Of a stretch of 64,000 nucleotides of DNA, positions 7,763 through 16,917 are shown piece after piece. A program made the position numbers and the translations under genes. This DNA is from JACRIM01 sp038042195 (lineage in GTDB: Bacteria > Planctomycetota > Phycisphaerae > UBA1845 > UTPLA1): NCBI GenBank assembly GCA_038042195.1, contig JBBTET010000040.1:1-64000 (forward strand), in the 5' to 3' direction. Position 1 is the stretch's first letter. Each line of letters starts with the position of its first letter. The notes beneath the pieces were generated by a model. That model was not told the DNA's origin, did no database searches, and saw only the letters and a list, made by a program, of their open reading frames with translations.

Positions 7763-7793
7763 AAAACCCTCGGGAAATCGCCCGTGGGTTTTT
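7763..7793 (+). terminator. Rho-independent terminator after msrB
   Basis: ACCCTCGGG pairs with CCCGTGGGT (one T-T mismatch, loop AAATCG) and is followed by TTTTT. On the other strand the same stem is followed by TTTT, so it could also stop minus-strand transcription after fabG. Confidence 0.75.
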
Positions 7794-7822
7794 CAATAGA
7801 GCCCGGTTGCCAGAGCCAACCA

Positions 7823-8569
7823 CTACATGTACATGCCGCCGTTGACGCCGATGATCTCGCCGGTGATGAAGGAGGCCTGGGGGGAGGCGAGGAAGGCGAC
7901 GGTGGCGGCGACCTCTTCGGGCTTGCCGAGTCGACCCATGGGAGTCATTTGTCTAACGATATCGAGTGACGCGGAGGGAACATCCGCCGTCATGTCGGTG
8001 TCGATGAAGCCGGGTGCGACGGCGTTGACGGTGACGCCCTTTTTGGCGAACTCACGGGCGAGCGTTTTGGTGAGGGCCATGAGGCCGCCCTTGGCCGCTG
8101 CGTAGTTGGCCTGTCCGAAGTTGCCCATCTGACCGACGATGCTAGTGATGTTGATGATGCGTCCCCAGCCGTGCTCCATCATCGGTTTGATGAGGCGGTG
8201 AATAATCATCGCGGGGCCGGTGAGGTTCACGTTGAGCACTTCGTGCCACATCGGGCGGTCCATCTTGACGAAGGACTTGTCGCGGGTGATGCCGGCGTTG
8301 TTGACGACGATGTGGACGAGGCCGAAGTCTTTGACGATCTGGGCGACCATCGTGTCGTCTTCGTCGGGGTTGGAGACGTTGGCCTGGTAGATGAGGGCCT
8401 TGCGCCCCATCTTGTGGATGAGAGCGGCCACCTCCTCGGCCGCCTCACGCGAGGTGGAGTAGTTCAGAGCCACGTCGGACCCGGCCTCGGCGAGGGCCAG
8501 GCAAATGGCACGACCGATTCCGCGCGAACCACCCGTGACGAAACTGACTTTTCCATCGAGAACGCCCAT
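7823..8569 (-). CDS. fabG: 3-oxoacyl-[acyl-carrier-protein] reductase
   Basis: NADPH-dependent ketoreductase of type II fatty-acid synthesis. The 248-residue short-chain dehydrogenase shows TGGSRGIG (12-19) for NADP binding, NNAG, the catalytic serine in INITSIVGQMGNFGQ, and YAAAK for the active-site Tyr and Lys. The end VNGGMYM is typical of FabG. The start ATG at 8569 follows AGGAG. It is downstream of the phosphatase gene (about 106 bases between that gene's corrected stop and this start). Other SDR substrates are possible, but sequence pattern and length fit FabG best. Confidence 0.88.
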   Translation of the reverse strand: MGVLDGKVSFVTGGSRGIGRAICLALAEAGSDVALNYSTSREAAEEVAALIHKMGRKALIYQANVSNPDEDDTMVAQIVKDFGLVHIVVNNAGITRDKSFVKMDRPMWHEVLNVNLTGPAMIIHRLIKPMMEHGWGRIINITSIVGQMGNFGQANYAAAKGGLMALTKTLAREFAKKGVTVNAVAPGFIDTDMTADVPSASLDIVRQMTPMGRLGKPEEVAATVAFLASPQASFITGEIIGVNGGMYM

Positions 8570-8675
8570 GATTTGCTCCTTGGAAGAGGTTGTCCGTGTT
8601 GATCGTAGACTTCGCTTCCGTCCGGGGTGACACCGCGAAAGGCCCCGAGTCGGGGAGGGTCACCCACATGGGATT

Positions 8676-9240
8676 CTAATTCGCTGGATTGGGGCCGTCC
8701 ACACGGAACGCTGGATCGGCTAGTAAACGCTCTATTTTGAGCACGGGGTTGCGCCGGTCGAGACGGCGGGTCAGATGGGGGCGCGGTTCGACGCAGGGAT
8801 CGGTATGCGTCGGCAGCCGAAAGTCCGTGCGTGGCCATGAGATAACAGAGAGCGAGGGTAGCGCTTCTGCCACGGCCGGCTTTGCAGTGAATGAGCGTTC
8901 GTCCGCCTCGCGTTTTTTTATCCTGTAGAAAACTGAGGCCGCGCATCAAGTCGTCGGCATTTGGGCAGTGGTAGTCGAGGGTCGGCAGGTGGAGTTGCTC
9001 GATGCCGTGGGCAGCCATTTCGTCGAGGTGGCCGGGGAACTCCTCGCACATGTTGATGACGGCGTTGACGCCGAGGCGGCGGAGCACGGAGATGTGACGT
9101 CGAGCCGGGACCGCGCCGAGGAGGACATGCTCGTCAACGACGTCCCATTGATTCCAGAGACCGATGGCGCACAGCGCGCGATTGAGGATGAGTGATGGGC
9201 CGTAGCCGAGGCGAATGAGGAATCGTGGTGGCGCGGTCAT
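8676..9240 (-). CDS. Dual-specificity protein phosphatase, apparent one-base frameshift
   Basis: The N-terminal 140 residues are a PTPMT1-like dual-specificity phosphatase: HCKAGRGRSAT is the HCx5R catalytic loop, preceded by VINMCEEFPGH. After AYRSLRRTAP the frame runs on through PPSDPPSRPAQP into the fabG gene (stop 8464), which is implausible. A neighbouring frame encodes PHLTRRLDRRNPVLKIERLL, the natural continuation of such phosphatases, and stops at 8676. The frames join cleanly if one C is removed from a C5 run (plus-strand G5 at 8777-8781), giving 187 residues. This is either a sequencing or assembly indel or a real frameshift. The start overlaps the stop of the upstream phosphodiesterase gene by four bases. 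Confidence 0.75.
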
Positions 9241-10886
9241 TGGTTCGGTGATATGAGTTCGGTTCCACCGGCGGTGCGCAATTGAGGGAGCAGGCTGACG
9301 CCGTCCAGGGTCGGCACGTCTTTCAATGCATCATATCGGCCAAGCAGGTCGATGACGGTGGGCACGACATCGACGATTCTTCCACATGGGATTGATGTGC
9401 CTTTGGGCAGGCCCGGCCCGGCGACGAACATCGGTATTCGCATATCAGCGGCGAGGGCCGCGCCATGTTCACCGCGACCGTGACCGGAAAAGGCCCAGCC
9501 TTCTTCGGCAAAAATGAGCAGTTCGCCGGCGCGAATGGAGTCGAAGTACTCGACGACCTGTGGAACGAAGTCGGGGTATTTATTCTGTGCGGTGGCGGCG
9601 AGCCATTCGCGCGAGGAATGCCAGCCGGCGTCGACGAAGGAGCGCAGTTCGGGATCGGCGCGGTAGCCGAGCGGATCGGCGGGCGCGGTGGTGCTCGCGT
9701 TTTCCACGTCGAGTCGGTATTGCATCGTGCCGCGTTCACTGCGACGAAGGACGGAGGCATCGCCTCGTCGAGATGTGATGCGGACGTGGTTCGGGCCGGG
9801 CGACGTGCAGATCAGGCCCACGCCGTCAAGATCGCGGAGAGGTTTGTTAGACGTGGGCGACGCGAGAATACCGTCTATTTCGTCTCGGCTCGGCTTGACG
9901 AACCAGCCTTGGTTGCCGCGAAGATGGAGAACAATGCGTCGAAACGAACCATCCACGATCACGGCGTCGTATCGCTTCAACTCCTGCGAGCGATCGGCGT
10001 AATCGTCACCATAGACTCGGCCTTCGTGAATCTTGATACCGCGATGGTCACGCAACCAGCAGACGAGGTCGAGGGTCTTGTCTTTGTGCGTCGGCGTGTG
10101 GCTGTGGTCGGTGATGAGGATTCCGTAGGTGGAGTCGCTCAGGCCATTGCGGTCGAGGGCCTCATAGACGCGACCGATCTGTCGGTCGATTCCGCGCAGG
10201 CCTTCGGCATAGGCGGCGGAGTTGGAGCCGGCATCATGGCCGATCTGGTCGACACCGATGAAGTACATCGTAATGAGGCTGGGCCAGCGACCGACGCGGT
10301 TGGCGAGACGGCCGACGTCTTCCAGGCAACCGGCTGTCAATTCGTCAACACGAGAGTACCAGCCGAGATACCAGCCAACACCTTCGGTGACGTGATAGTC
10401 GACGTTGTAGGTCGCGCCGCGAGCGACGTTGCCAAGGATGTTGACGCTGAACTGGTCGGGGAGCATTTCATAAAGCGTCGGCCAGTGAAAGTGATGATTC
10501 ACGGCGGAGTATTCAGTGGCGGTGATGTAGTTCGGATAAGCGAGGGTGCGTCGGTCGAACCATTGATTGCCGGTGACGTCGTGGTGGCCGGGGAAACGAC
10601 CGGTGAAGAGGGAGACGGTGTTGGGATAGGTCATGGAGGGGATGGAAGTGATGGCGTGTTCGACGCGCACGCCGCCGTCGACAAAGCGTTGTTTGATGTT
10701 GGGGAGTTTGCCATCGGAGAGCAGGGCTTGGAAGCGGTCGTGATCGAGGCCGTCGACGAAGAAGAGGATCACGGATTTCGTGGGGCGTTGGACGTCGGGG
10801 TTCACATGAAGGCGAATTGGAGAGGATTTCGCGCAGGAGGCGCAGAGCAGGCAGCTCCCCAGCGATAGTATCATCAGGCGCTTCAT
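9237..10886 (-). CDS. Alkaline-phosphatase-superfamily lipoprotein (nucleotide pyrophosphatase/phosphodiesterase type)
   Basis: A 549-residue lipoprotein (leader ending CLLCASC) of the type I phosphodiesterase/nucleotide pyrophosphatase family. Metal- and substrate-site segments in order are FFVDGLDHDRF, the nucleophile threonine in IPSMTYPNTVSLFTGRFPGHH, FIGVDQIGHDAG, ILITDHSHTPTHKD and GHGRGEHGAALAADMRIP. These supply the Asp/His ligands expected for two zinc ions. The protein is likely anchored outside the cytoplasmic membrane and cleaves phosphodiester or phosphonate bonds in an unknown substrate. It lies between a sulfatase-like gene (upstream) and the phosphatase gene, with ATGA overlap to the latter. 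Confidence 0.8.
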   Translation of the reverse strand: MKRLMILSLGSCLLCASCAKSSPIRLHVNPDVQRPTKSVILFFVDGLDHDRFQALLSDGKLPNIKQRFVDGGVRVEHAITSIPSMTYPNTVSLFTGRFPGHHDVTGNQWFDRRTLAYPNYITATEYSAVNHHFHWPTLYEMLPDQFSVNILGNVARGATYNVDYHVTEGVGWYLGWYSRVDELTAGCLEDVGRLANRVGRWPSLITMYFIGVDQIGHDAGSNSAAYAEGLRGIDRQIGRVYEALDRNGLSDSTYGILITDHSHTPTHKDKTLDLVCWLRDHRGIKIHEGRVYGDDYADRSQELKRYDAVIVDGSFRRIVLHLRGNQGWFVKPSRDEIDGILASPTSNKPLRDLDGVGLICTSPGPNHVRITSRRGDASVLRRSERGTMQYRLDVENASTTAPADPLGYRADPELRSFVDAGWHSSREWLAATAQNKYPDFVPQVVEYFDSIRAGELLIFAEEGWAFSGHGRGEHGAALAADMRIPMFVAGPGLPKGTSIPCGRIVDVVPTVIDLLGRYDALKDVPTLDGVSLLPQLRTAGGTELISPNQ

Positions 10887-10934
10887 GATCGAGAGAGATT
10901 ATAGGGGGCGTGGATTGCCCTGTGTGCGACGTGG

Positions 10935-13505
10935 TCAGTATTTCGGATTTCGGAAGGGCAGTTTTTTTGCAAACTGATCGAGCTGGGGGCGGACCAGATC
11001 GATGATCGCCTGTTGTTTCGCGGTGGAGGCGAGTTCAAGCGCTTTGTTGGCGTACTCGACGGCCTTTTCAAAATCGCCGGTTTCGGCGTAGGCGGAGGCG
11101 AGTGTTGCGAGAAGGCCCGGGACTTGATACTTGCTCGCTTCGCAGGCGGGCAGGATCAACCGGAGGGCTAGGGCACCATCGCGCAGCTTGTCGTCCTGGG
11201 CCGTTGCCAGCATCTCAGCGAGCATGTTGGTGTACTTGATACTGTCCGGCGCGGCGGCGACACCTGCACGGAGCACCCGAATGGCGCCGGCGATGTGGTG
11301 TTGCTGAATGAAGTGTCGGACCAGGGCTTCGGTTGCGCCGACGTGGCCGGGTTTATAGTCAATGGTCTTTTCGTAATGGGCGACGGCTTGTTCGAGGTTC
11401 TTCATTTTGGAGTAAGTCACGCCGAGGTTGAAGTACCCTTCGGCTGTCCATTCGGGCAGCGCGGCGGCCTTCTGAAGCGGCTCGATCGCGTCGTTAAACC
11501 GGGTTTGCATTCCAAGGCAGATTCCAAGATTGAGGAGTGCCTCGCCGTAATCCTCCTTGATGCGGACGGCCTCGCGAAGTTCTTTTTCGGCGTCGGCGAG
11601 CTTGCCGGATCGCATGAGTGCGAGTCCATAATTATGGCGAGTCGGGGCATCGGTCGGTGCAGCTTGAGCTGCGTCGCGGTAATACTTGACGGCCTCGTCC
11701 AGCTTGCCCGCCTCGGCATAGATAAAACCCAGTTCATAGAGCGCTTCAGAATAATCAGAGCGGATCTGCACGGCCTTTTTCAGGGACAGGACGGCCTGAT
11801 CGCCACGGCCGAGCTTTTTGTGGCTTTGGGCAATCTTGAAGTAGACAATCGGGTTGGCGTCGTCCGTCGCAAGGGAGGCGAGGTAATGCTGGAGGGCTTC
11901 CTGGGGCAGGCCGGCTTCCATCTTGGCGTCGCCCATGCTGATGAACAAGGGAGGGTAGTTTGGCTCCAGTTTGAGTCCGCGCTCGAGCGATTGAATCGCA
12001 TCATCTACACGGTGCAATTGCAGAAGTGCCGTGCCGAGGGTGTAGTGAATCATGAAAGACTTGGGGCTTAACCTGATCGCGTCCTCCAGCAGGGGAATGG
12101 CCTGCTCCTGCTTTTTAGCGTGCAGCAAATAATTCGCTTCCTGCAATTTCAGAATGACCGGCAACATGTCTTTCGGATCGGGGAGGCCTGGCGTGAGGAA
12201 CTCGGCGCTGGTTCGAGTGCCGGCACTGATGTAGCCGAGCGATTCGAGGGCTTGACGCGTTTCCTCGCTCTGAGTGGCGGCCTTGGTCTGGCCGGCCTCC
12301 CAACCGTCATATCGATCAAGCAGCCTGGTGAGCATGTCCTTGGCCACGTCGGGCTTCTGACTGATGAGATTGTGTAGCTCCGCCGGGTCGGCCTGTCGGT
12401 CAAACAGCTCAGGTTTGGTCGTGGAAATGTATTTCCATTGCCGTGTGGTGAGGGATCGCTGTTCGGCGAAGTTGTGGGAGTTGTAGAGGCAATGGCATTC
12501 GGAGTAGCAATCCTGATCGGGCATTTTCTCGCCGGCCAAGAGTGGTGAGAGGCAGCGCGAGGTTAGTTTCTCCACCGGAGTCAGACCCGCGAGATCGACC
12601 AACGTGGGAAACACGTCGGCCACCTCGACGTAGGTGTCGACGCGCTGTCCCGCCTTGACAGCCGGGTCCACGACGATGAACGGGACGTGCATGGACACGT
12701 CGTACACGAACACAGCGTGGCCGCGTTCGCCGTGCTCGCCAAGGGATTCACCGTGGTCGGCGATGATCACGATGGTGGTGTTGTCGGTGAGTTTGTTGGA
12801 ATCGAGCCAGTCGATCAGACGCTTGGTTTGCGAATCCATGAAGGCAATTTCACATTCGTATTCGATTGAGGATTTATCCTTGAATCCTTCCGGTGGGTCG
12901 TAGGGAGCGTGGGGGTCGTAATAGTGTGCCCAACAAAAGAAAGGGCCGGCCTTGTTGGCATTCAGCCAGGCGAGGGCGCGATCGGTGACGATGTTCCCAG
13001 GGCGCAGGCGTTCACTCAGTTGTGCGCCGAGTTCGATCTTGCCCATGTCGTCGTCGTAGGTGTCGAATCCGCGGGCGAGTCCGAATCGCTTGTCGAGGAC
13101 GTAGCTGGCGACAAACGCGCTGGTCTTGTAGCCCTTAGCCTTGAACCGTTCGGCAAGGGTCGGATGGATGTCGGCGAGCGGTGCGCTGCCATTATCACGA
13201 ATGCCATGTTCTTTGGGATAGAGGCCGGTCATCATGGAGGCGTGGCTGACCAGCGTGAGCGGGGCCGGGGCAAAGGCGTGTTCGAACAGGGTGCCTCGCT
13301 TAGCAAGTGCGTCGGTGGTCGGGGTCAGGCCGCCGGGGTGGCCGTAACAGCCGAACCGGTCGGCGCGGGTCGTGTCGTATGTAATGAAGAGGACATTGCG
13401 ACCGGCGGCTTTGCCGGAGAGCGGCGTCTTTTCGCCCCGGTCGCAGCCGCAGAGGGGGAGCACGACGCAATACGAGAGAACGAGTCCGATTTGAATGCAC
13501 TTCAT
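10935..13505 (-). CDS. Sulfatase-like lipoprotein with C-terminal TPR repeats
   Basis: An N-terminal sulfatase-fold domain (about residues 35-420) is followed by a run of TPR units (about 450-850; for example ALYELGFIYAEAGKLDEAVK, ARHNYG-like repeats, GYFNLGVTYSKMKNLEQAVA). Metal-site segments seen are NVLFITYDTTRADRFGCYG, IVIIADHGESLGEHG and WAHYYDPHAPYDPP. At the usual sulfatase CxPxR position it has APLTLVSHASMMTGLYPKEHG, so it lacks the cysteine or serine that becomes formylglycine. A phosphotransferase or other hydrolase of the superfamily is therefore more likely than a true sulfatase. Leader ends PLCGC. The frame opens at a GTG (13511); ATG at 13505 is preferred. Confidence 0.8.
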   Translation of the reverse strand: MKCIQIGLVLSYCVVLPLCGCDRGEKTPLSGKAAGRNVLFITYDTTRADRFGCYGHPGGLTPTTDALAKRGTLFEHAFAPAPLTLVSHASMMTGLYPKEHGIRDNGSAPLADIHPTLAERFKAKGYKTSAFVASYVLDKRFGLARGFDTYDDDMGKIELGAQLSERLRPGNIVTDRALAWLNANKAGPFFCWAHYYDPHAPYDPPEGFKDKSSIEYECEIAFMDSQTKRLIDWLDSNKLTDNTTIVIIADHGESLGEHGERGHAVFVYDVSMHVPFIVVDPAVKAGQRVDTYVEVADVFPTLVDLAGLTPVEKLTSRCLSPLLAGEKMPDQDCYSECHCLYNSHNFAEQRSLTTRQWKYISTTKPELFDRQADPAELHNLISQKPDVAKDMLTRLLDRYDGWEAGQTKAATQSEETRQALESLGYISAGTRTSAEFLTPGLPDPKDMLPVILKLQEANYLLHAKKQEQAIPLLEDAIRLSPKSFMIHYTLGTALLQLHRVDDAIQSLERGLKLEPNYPPLFISMGDAKMEAGLPQEALQHYLASLATDDANPIVYFKIAQSHKKLGRGDQAVLSLKKAVQIRSDYSEALYELGFIYAEAGKLDEAVKYYRDAAQAAPTDAPTRHNYGLALMRSGKLADAEKELREAVRIKEDYGEALLNLGICLGMQTRFNDAIEPLQKAAALPEWTAEGYFNLGVTYSKMKNLEQAVAHYEKTIDYKPGHVGATEALVRHFIQQHHIAGAIRVLRAGVAAAPDSIKYTNMLAEMLATAQDDKLRDGALALRLILPACEASKYQVPGLLATLASAYAETGDFEKAVEYANKALELASTAKQQAIIDLVRPQLDQFAKKLPFRNPKY

Positions 13506-13538
13506 GACCACTACGATATCGGTTGGCGCGCGAGGTGT

Positions 13539-14636
13539 CTATTTGCGCGAGGGAGTCGTTTCACTGCGATGCTCGATATCCGCGAGCAGATTTACAGCAA
13601 GTCCTTTTACTGTCGGACGGATTGGGCCGTCGACCAGTACACGCAGAATCCGCACGGACTCTTCCGGGCGATAGACGGAGGTGCCTCGCCATTTTTGATT
13701 CGCGTAGAGCCATGCCAGCCAGTATTGCCCCGTGTTCGGCGTGTCGTCGGACTTGATCGCGGTGAGGAACGTCGTCTCCGCGAGGGCAGGGTCGCCCATG
13801 TACTCGTAACACTGCCCGATGTTGACGTAGGTTGTGACGCGCGAGGCCCGCGCGGGGAATCGAAGCGAGCGTTCGTACATGGAAATCGCGGCTGAATACT
13901 GCTTGTCCATCATCAGGTTCCAGGCCCTTGAGACGAGATGCGAGGCGTAGACTTCGCCACAGAGGCAAATGCCGAGCGGAATGAGCGGCACCAACCCCCA
14001 GGCAATCTTCCACGACCAGTCACGCCGAAGGAGCAGTCCGGCATGCAGGGCGGCGAGCGCATAGACCGGGAGCCAAACAGCGGTCGTTCGTGTACCCGCC
14101 GCGACAACGGCCAGCGCCGCGAGGAAGCCGGCGGCTTGTCGCCCTAGTTGCGGGCATACCTTGTCAGACGCGGCCCGCAAGAGCAGCACTTCGATCAGCA
14201 ATAATCCATAGAGCCAGACCTCGGCAATGATCATCGGCAACAGCGGATAGCCGTCCCTGCCGATGGCGTCCTCCGGCATAACTCCGTAGGCGTCGGCAAG
14301 CGCTTTGCGCCCCCCATTCCAATCGAGCAGCAAATGACTGTAGATGGCGAGGGCGATGAGTAGAAACACGATTGGCCGACGTACGTTGCCGAATACGGCG
14401 ACACTGATCCAGACGACTATGACGACGAACGCCGTGGCGAGCGGTGAGTGCGTGAGGTAATGGCCGTTTCGCCAATTGGGCACGAGGACGACGGTGAACC
14501 ACTCGATGACATCGACGAGGTGGCCCATGAGAACCATGAGGCCGATCCAGACGTAAGGTAGTGTTCGGCCGCGCGACTTGGCGCGCGACAACCCCGCAAA
14601 GGAGAGACCGACTAAGGAGTGACCGATGGTGGCCAT
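13539..14636 (-). CDS. YdjM-like membrane-bound metal-dependent hydrolase with TPR
   Basis: A 365-residue membrane protein. The N-terminus (MATIGHSLVGLSFAGLSR) and the following histidine- and aspartate-containing membrane segments (LMGHLVDVIEWF, HYLTHSP, SHLLLDW) are the LexA-regulated YdjM/DUF457 pattern of putative membrane-bound metal-dependent hydrolases. About six hydrophobic helices fill residues 20-245. The soluble C-terminal 120 residues have TPR-like helices (DKQYSAAISMYERSLRF, NIGQCYEYMGDPALAETTFL). Activity is unknown; some relatives act on phospholipids. The gene heads the minus-strand group and is divergent from the MoxR operon; a perfect 16-bp palindrome lies 9 bases before its ATG. 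Confidence 0.7.
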   Translation of the reverse strand: MATIGHSLVGLSFAGLSRAKSRGRTLPYVWIGLMVLMGHLVDVIEWFTVVLVPNWRNGHYLTHSPLATAFVVIVVWISVAVFGNVRRPIVFLLIALAIYSHLLLDWNGGRKALADAYGVMPEDAIGRDGYPLLPMIIAEVWLYGLLLIEVLLLRAASDKVCPQLGRQAAGFLAALAVVAAGTRTTAVWLPVYALAALHAGLLLRRDWSWKIAWGLVPLIPLGICLCGEVYASHLVSRAWNLMMDKQYSAAISMYERSLRFPARASRVTTYVNIGQCYEYMGDPALAETTFLTAIKSDDTPNTGQYWLAWLYANQKWRGTSVYRPEESVRILRVLVDGPIRPTVKGLAVNLLADIEHRSETTPSRK

Positions 14637-14645
14637 GACGGGCAG

Positions 14646-14661
14646 ATTCTAACGTTAGAAT
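14646..14661. promoter_or_regulatory. Perfect 16-bp palindrome before the YdjM-like gene
   Basis: ATTCTAACGTTAGAAT is fully self-complementary and lies 9 bases upstream of the minus-strand ATG at 14636, where it overlaps the expected leader or promoter. It looks like a dimeric repressor site; no matching regulator is identifiable here. Confidence 0.45.
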
Positions 14662-14765
14662 GCTGGGATCGGGGGCCGGTTAGCCTTGGTTGATTCACCG
14701 AGCGGAGACACGCTTGCGCTTTCTTTCACAATGTCTCGTGCCAGTATGGTGGCGTGATTTCTTAT

Positions 14766-14804
14766 CGGCGAATTCGCCGCGGTTCGGGGACTTACTATTG
14801 TAAG
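14766..14804. promoter_or_regulatory. Two palindromes upstream of the MoxR operon
   Basis: CGGCGAATTCGCCG (14766-14779) is a perfect 14-bp palindrome, and CTTACTATTGTAAG (14791-14804) is a 5-4-5 inverted repeat. Both lie 80-120 bases before the MoxR start, in the 249-base divergent gap, which holds no gene. They are candidate operator or structured-leader sites. Confidence 0.35.
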
Positions 14805-14885
14805 AAGTGAATGCAAGGTCGAGGACCGCGCGGGCCGAAAATGTCTGCATAGAATCCGTGATGGCACGCTGACAGGAGGATTCCC

Positions 14886-15959
<1,074 letters not shown>

Positions 15960-15978
15960 GTGATGAGCGGGGAACCGA

Positions 15979-16902
15979 ATGCACACGACCCTTCAAGATT
16001 TTCGCAAGTATCTGGAGCCGGCGGTCCTCGCGCGGGTGACGGGGCTTGATCTGCGGGCGCGGCTGCTGGTGCAAGGTTTCATCAGCGGTCTGCATCGCTC
16101 GGAGTTGCACGGCTTCTCGGTGGAATTCGCCGAGCATCGGAAGTACAGCCAGGGCGACGACCTGCGCCATCTCGACTGGAAGGTCTATGGCCGCACGGAC
16201 AAGCATTACATCAAGGAATACGAGCAGGAAACGAATCTGAAGCTGCTGCTGGCGGTGGATTGTTCGGAGTCGATGCGCTATCAGTCGCGCGGGTCGGTGT
16301 TCAGCAAGCGCGACTACGCGACGACGACGGCAGCGGCGCTGGCCTACCTCGCGCTGCATCAAGCGGATGCGGTGGCCCTCGCCACATTTGACACACGGCT
16401 GCATCGCACCGGGCGGGCCACGAACAATCCGGCGCAGTGGAAGCACGTGGTGCAGGATTTGGAGAAGGCCGACGGGCACGGGCGGACGGCGTTTCGGACG
16501 GTGTTCGATGAGTTGGCCGAGACGCTGCACGACCGACATCTCATCGTGATCATGAGCGACTTCCTCGGCCCGACGGATCAGATTATTTCGGGGATCAAGC
16601 ACCTGCGACATCGGCGGCATGAGCCGATTGTGTTGCAGGTGCTCGACCATGCCGAGCTGACGTTTCCATTCGACCGGCCGATCGAGTTTGAAGGACTGGA
16701 GGGCGCGGGGACGCTGGTGACGAATCCGCGATTGATGCGTGAACGATATCTCGCGGAGATGAACGCGCACATCGAGCGGCTCCGTCGCGGCTGCTTTGAA
16801 CAGCGAATCGACTTTGAAGTGCTCGACACGCAGGCACCCTTGAATACGGCGCTCAGCGCCTATCTCGCCACGCGGGCATCGCGCTCGCGGCGGAGAAACT
16901 GA
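15979..16902 (+). CDS. DUF58 (VWA-like) protein
   Basis: A 307-residue soluble protein. GDDLRHLDWKVYGRTDKHYI (about 59-78) is the DUF58 signature, and LLLAVDCSESMRY holds an intact MIDAS DxSxS (94-98), so a metal-dependent VWA-like fold is expected. DUF58 proteins are the usual partners of MoxR ATPases. The start ATG follows GCGGGGAA. Spacing to neighbours is 19 bases upstream and 15 downstream, arguing for one transcript. Function in this family is unproven beyond the MoxR association. Confidence 0.9.
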   Translation: MHTTLQDFRKYLEPAVLARVTGLDLRARLLVQGFISGLHRSELHGFSVEFAEHRKYSQGDDLRHLDWKVYGRTDKHYIKEYEQETNLKLLLAVDCSESMRYQSRGSVFSKRDYATTTAAALAYLALHQADAVALATFDTRLHRTGRATNNPAQWKHVVQDLEKADGHGRTAFRTVFDELAETLHDRHLIVIMSDFLGPTDQIISGIKHLRHRRHEPIVLQVLDHAELTFPFDRPIEFEGLEGAGTLVTNPRLMRERYLAEMNAHIERLRRGCFEQRIDFEVLDTQAPLNTALSAYLATRASRSRRRN

Positions 16903-16917
16903 TCGGGAGACTCTTTC

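Noticed and set aside
9465..10868. 467-residue plus-strand frame opposite the phosphodiesterase gene
   Set aside because: It is antisense to a gene with clear catalytic motifs, has repetitive Val/Gly/Asp/Glu composition typical of GC-rich shadows, and no ribosome-binding site or domain.
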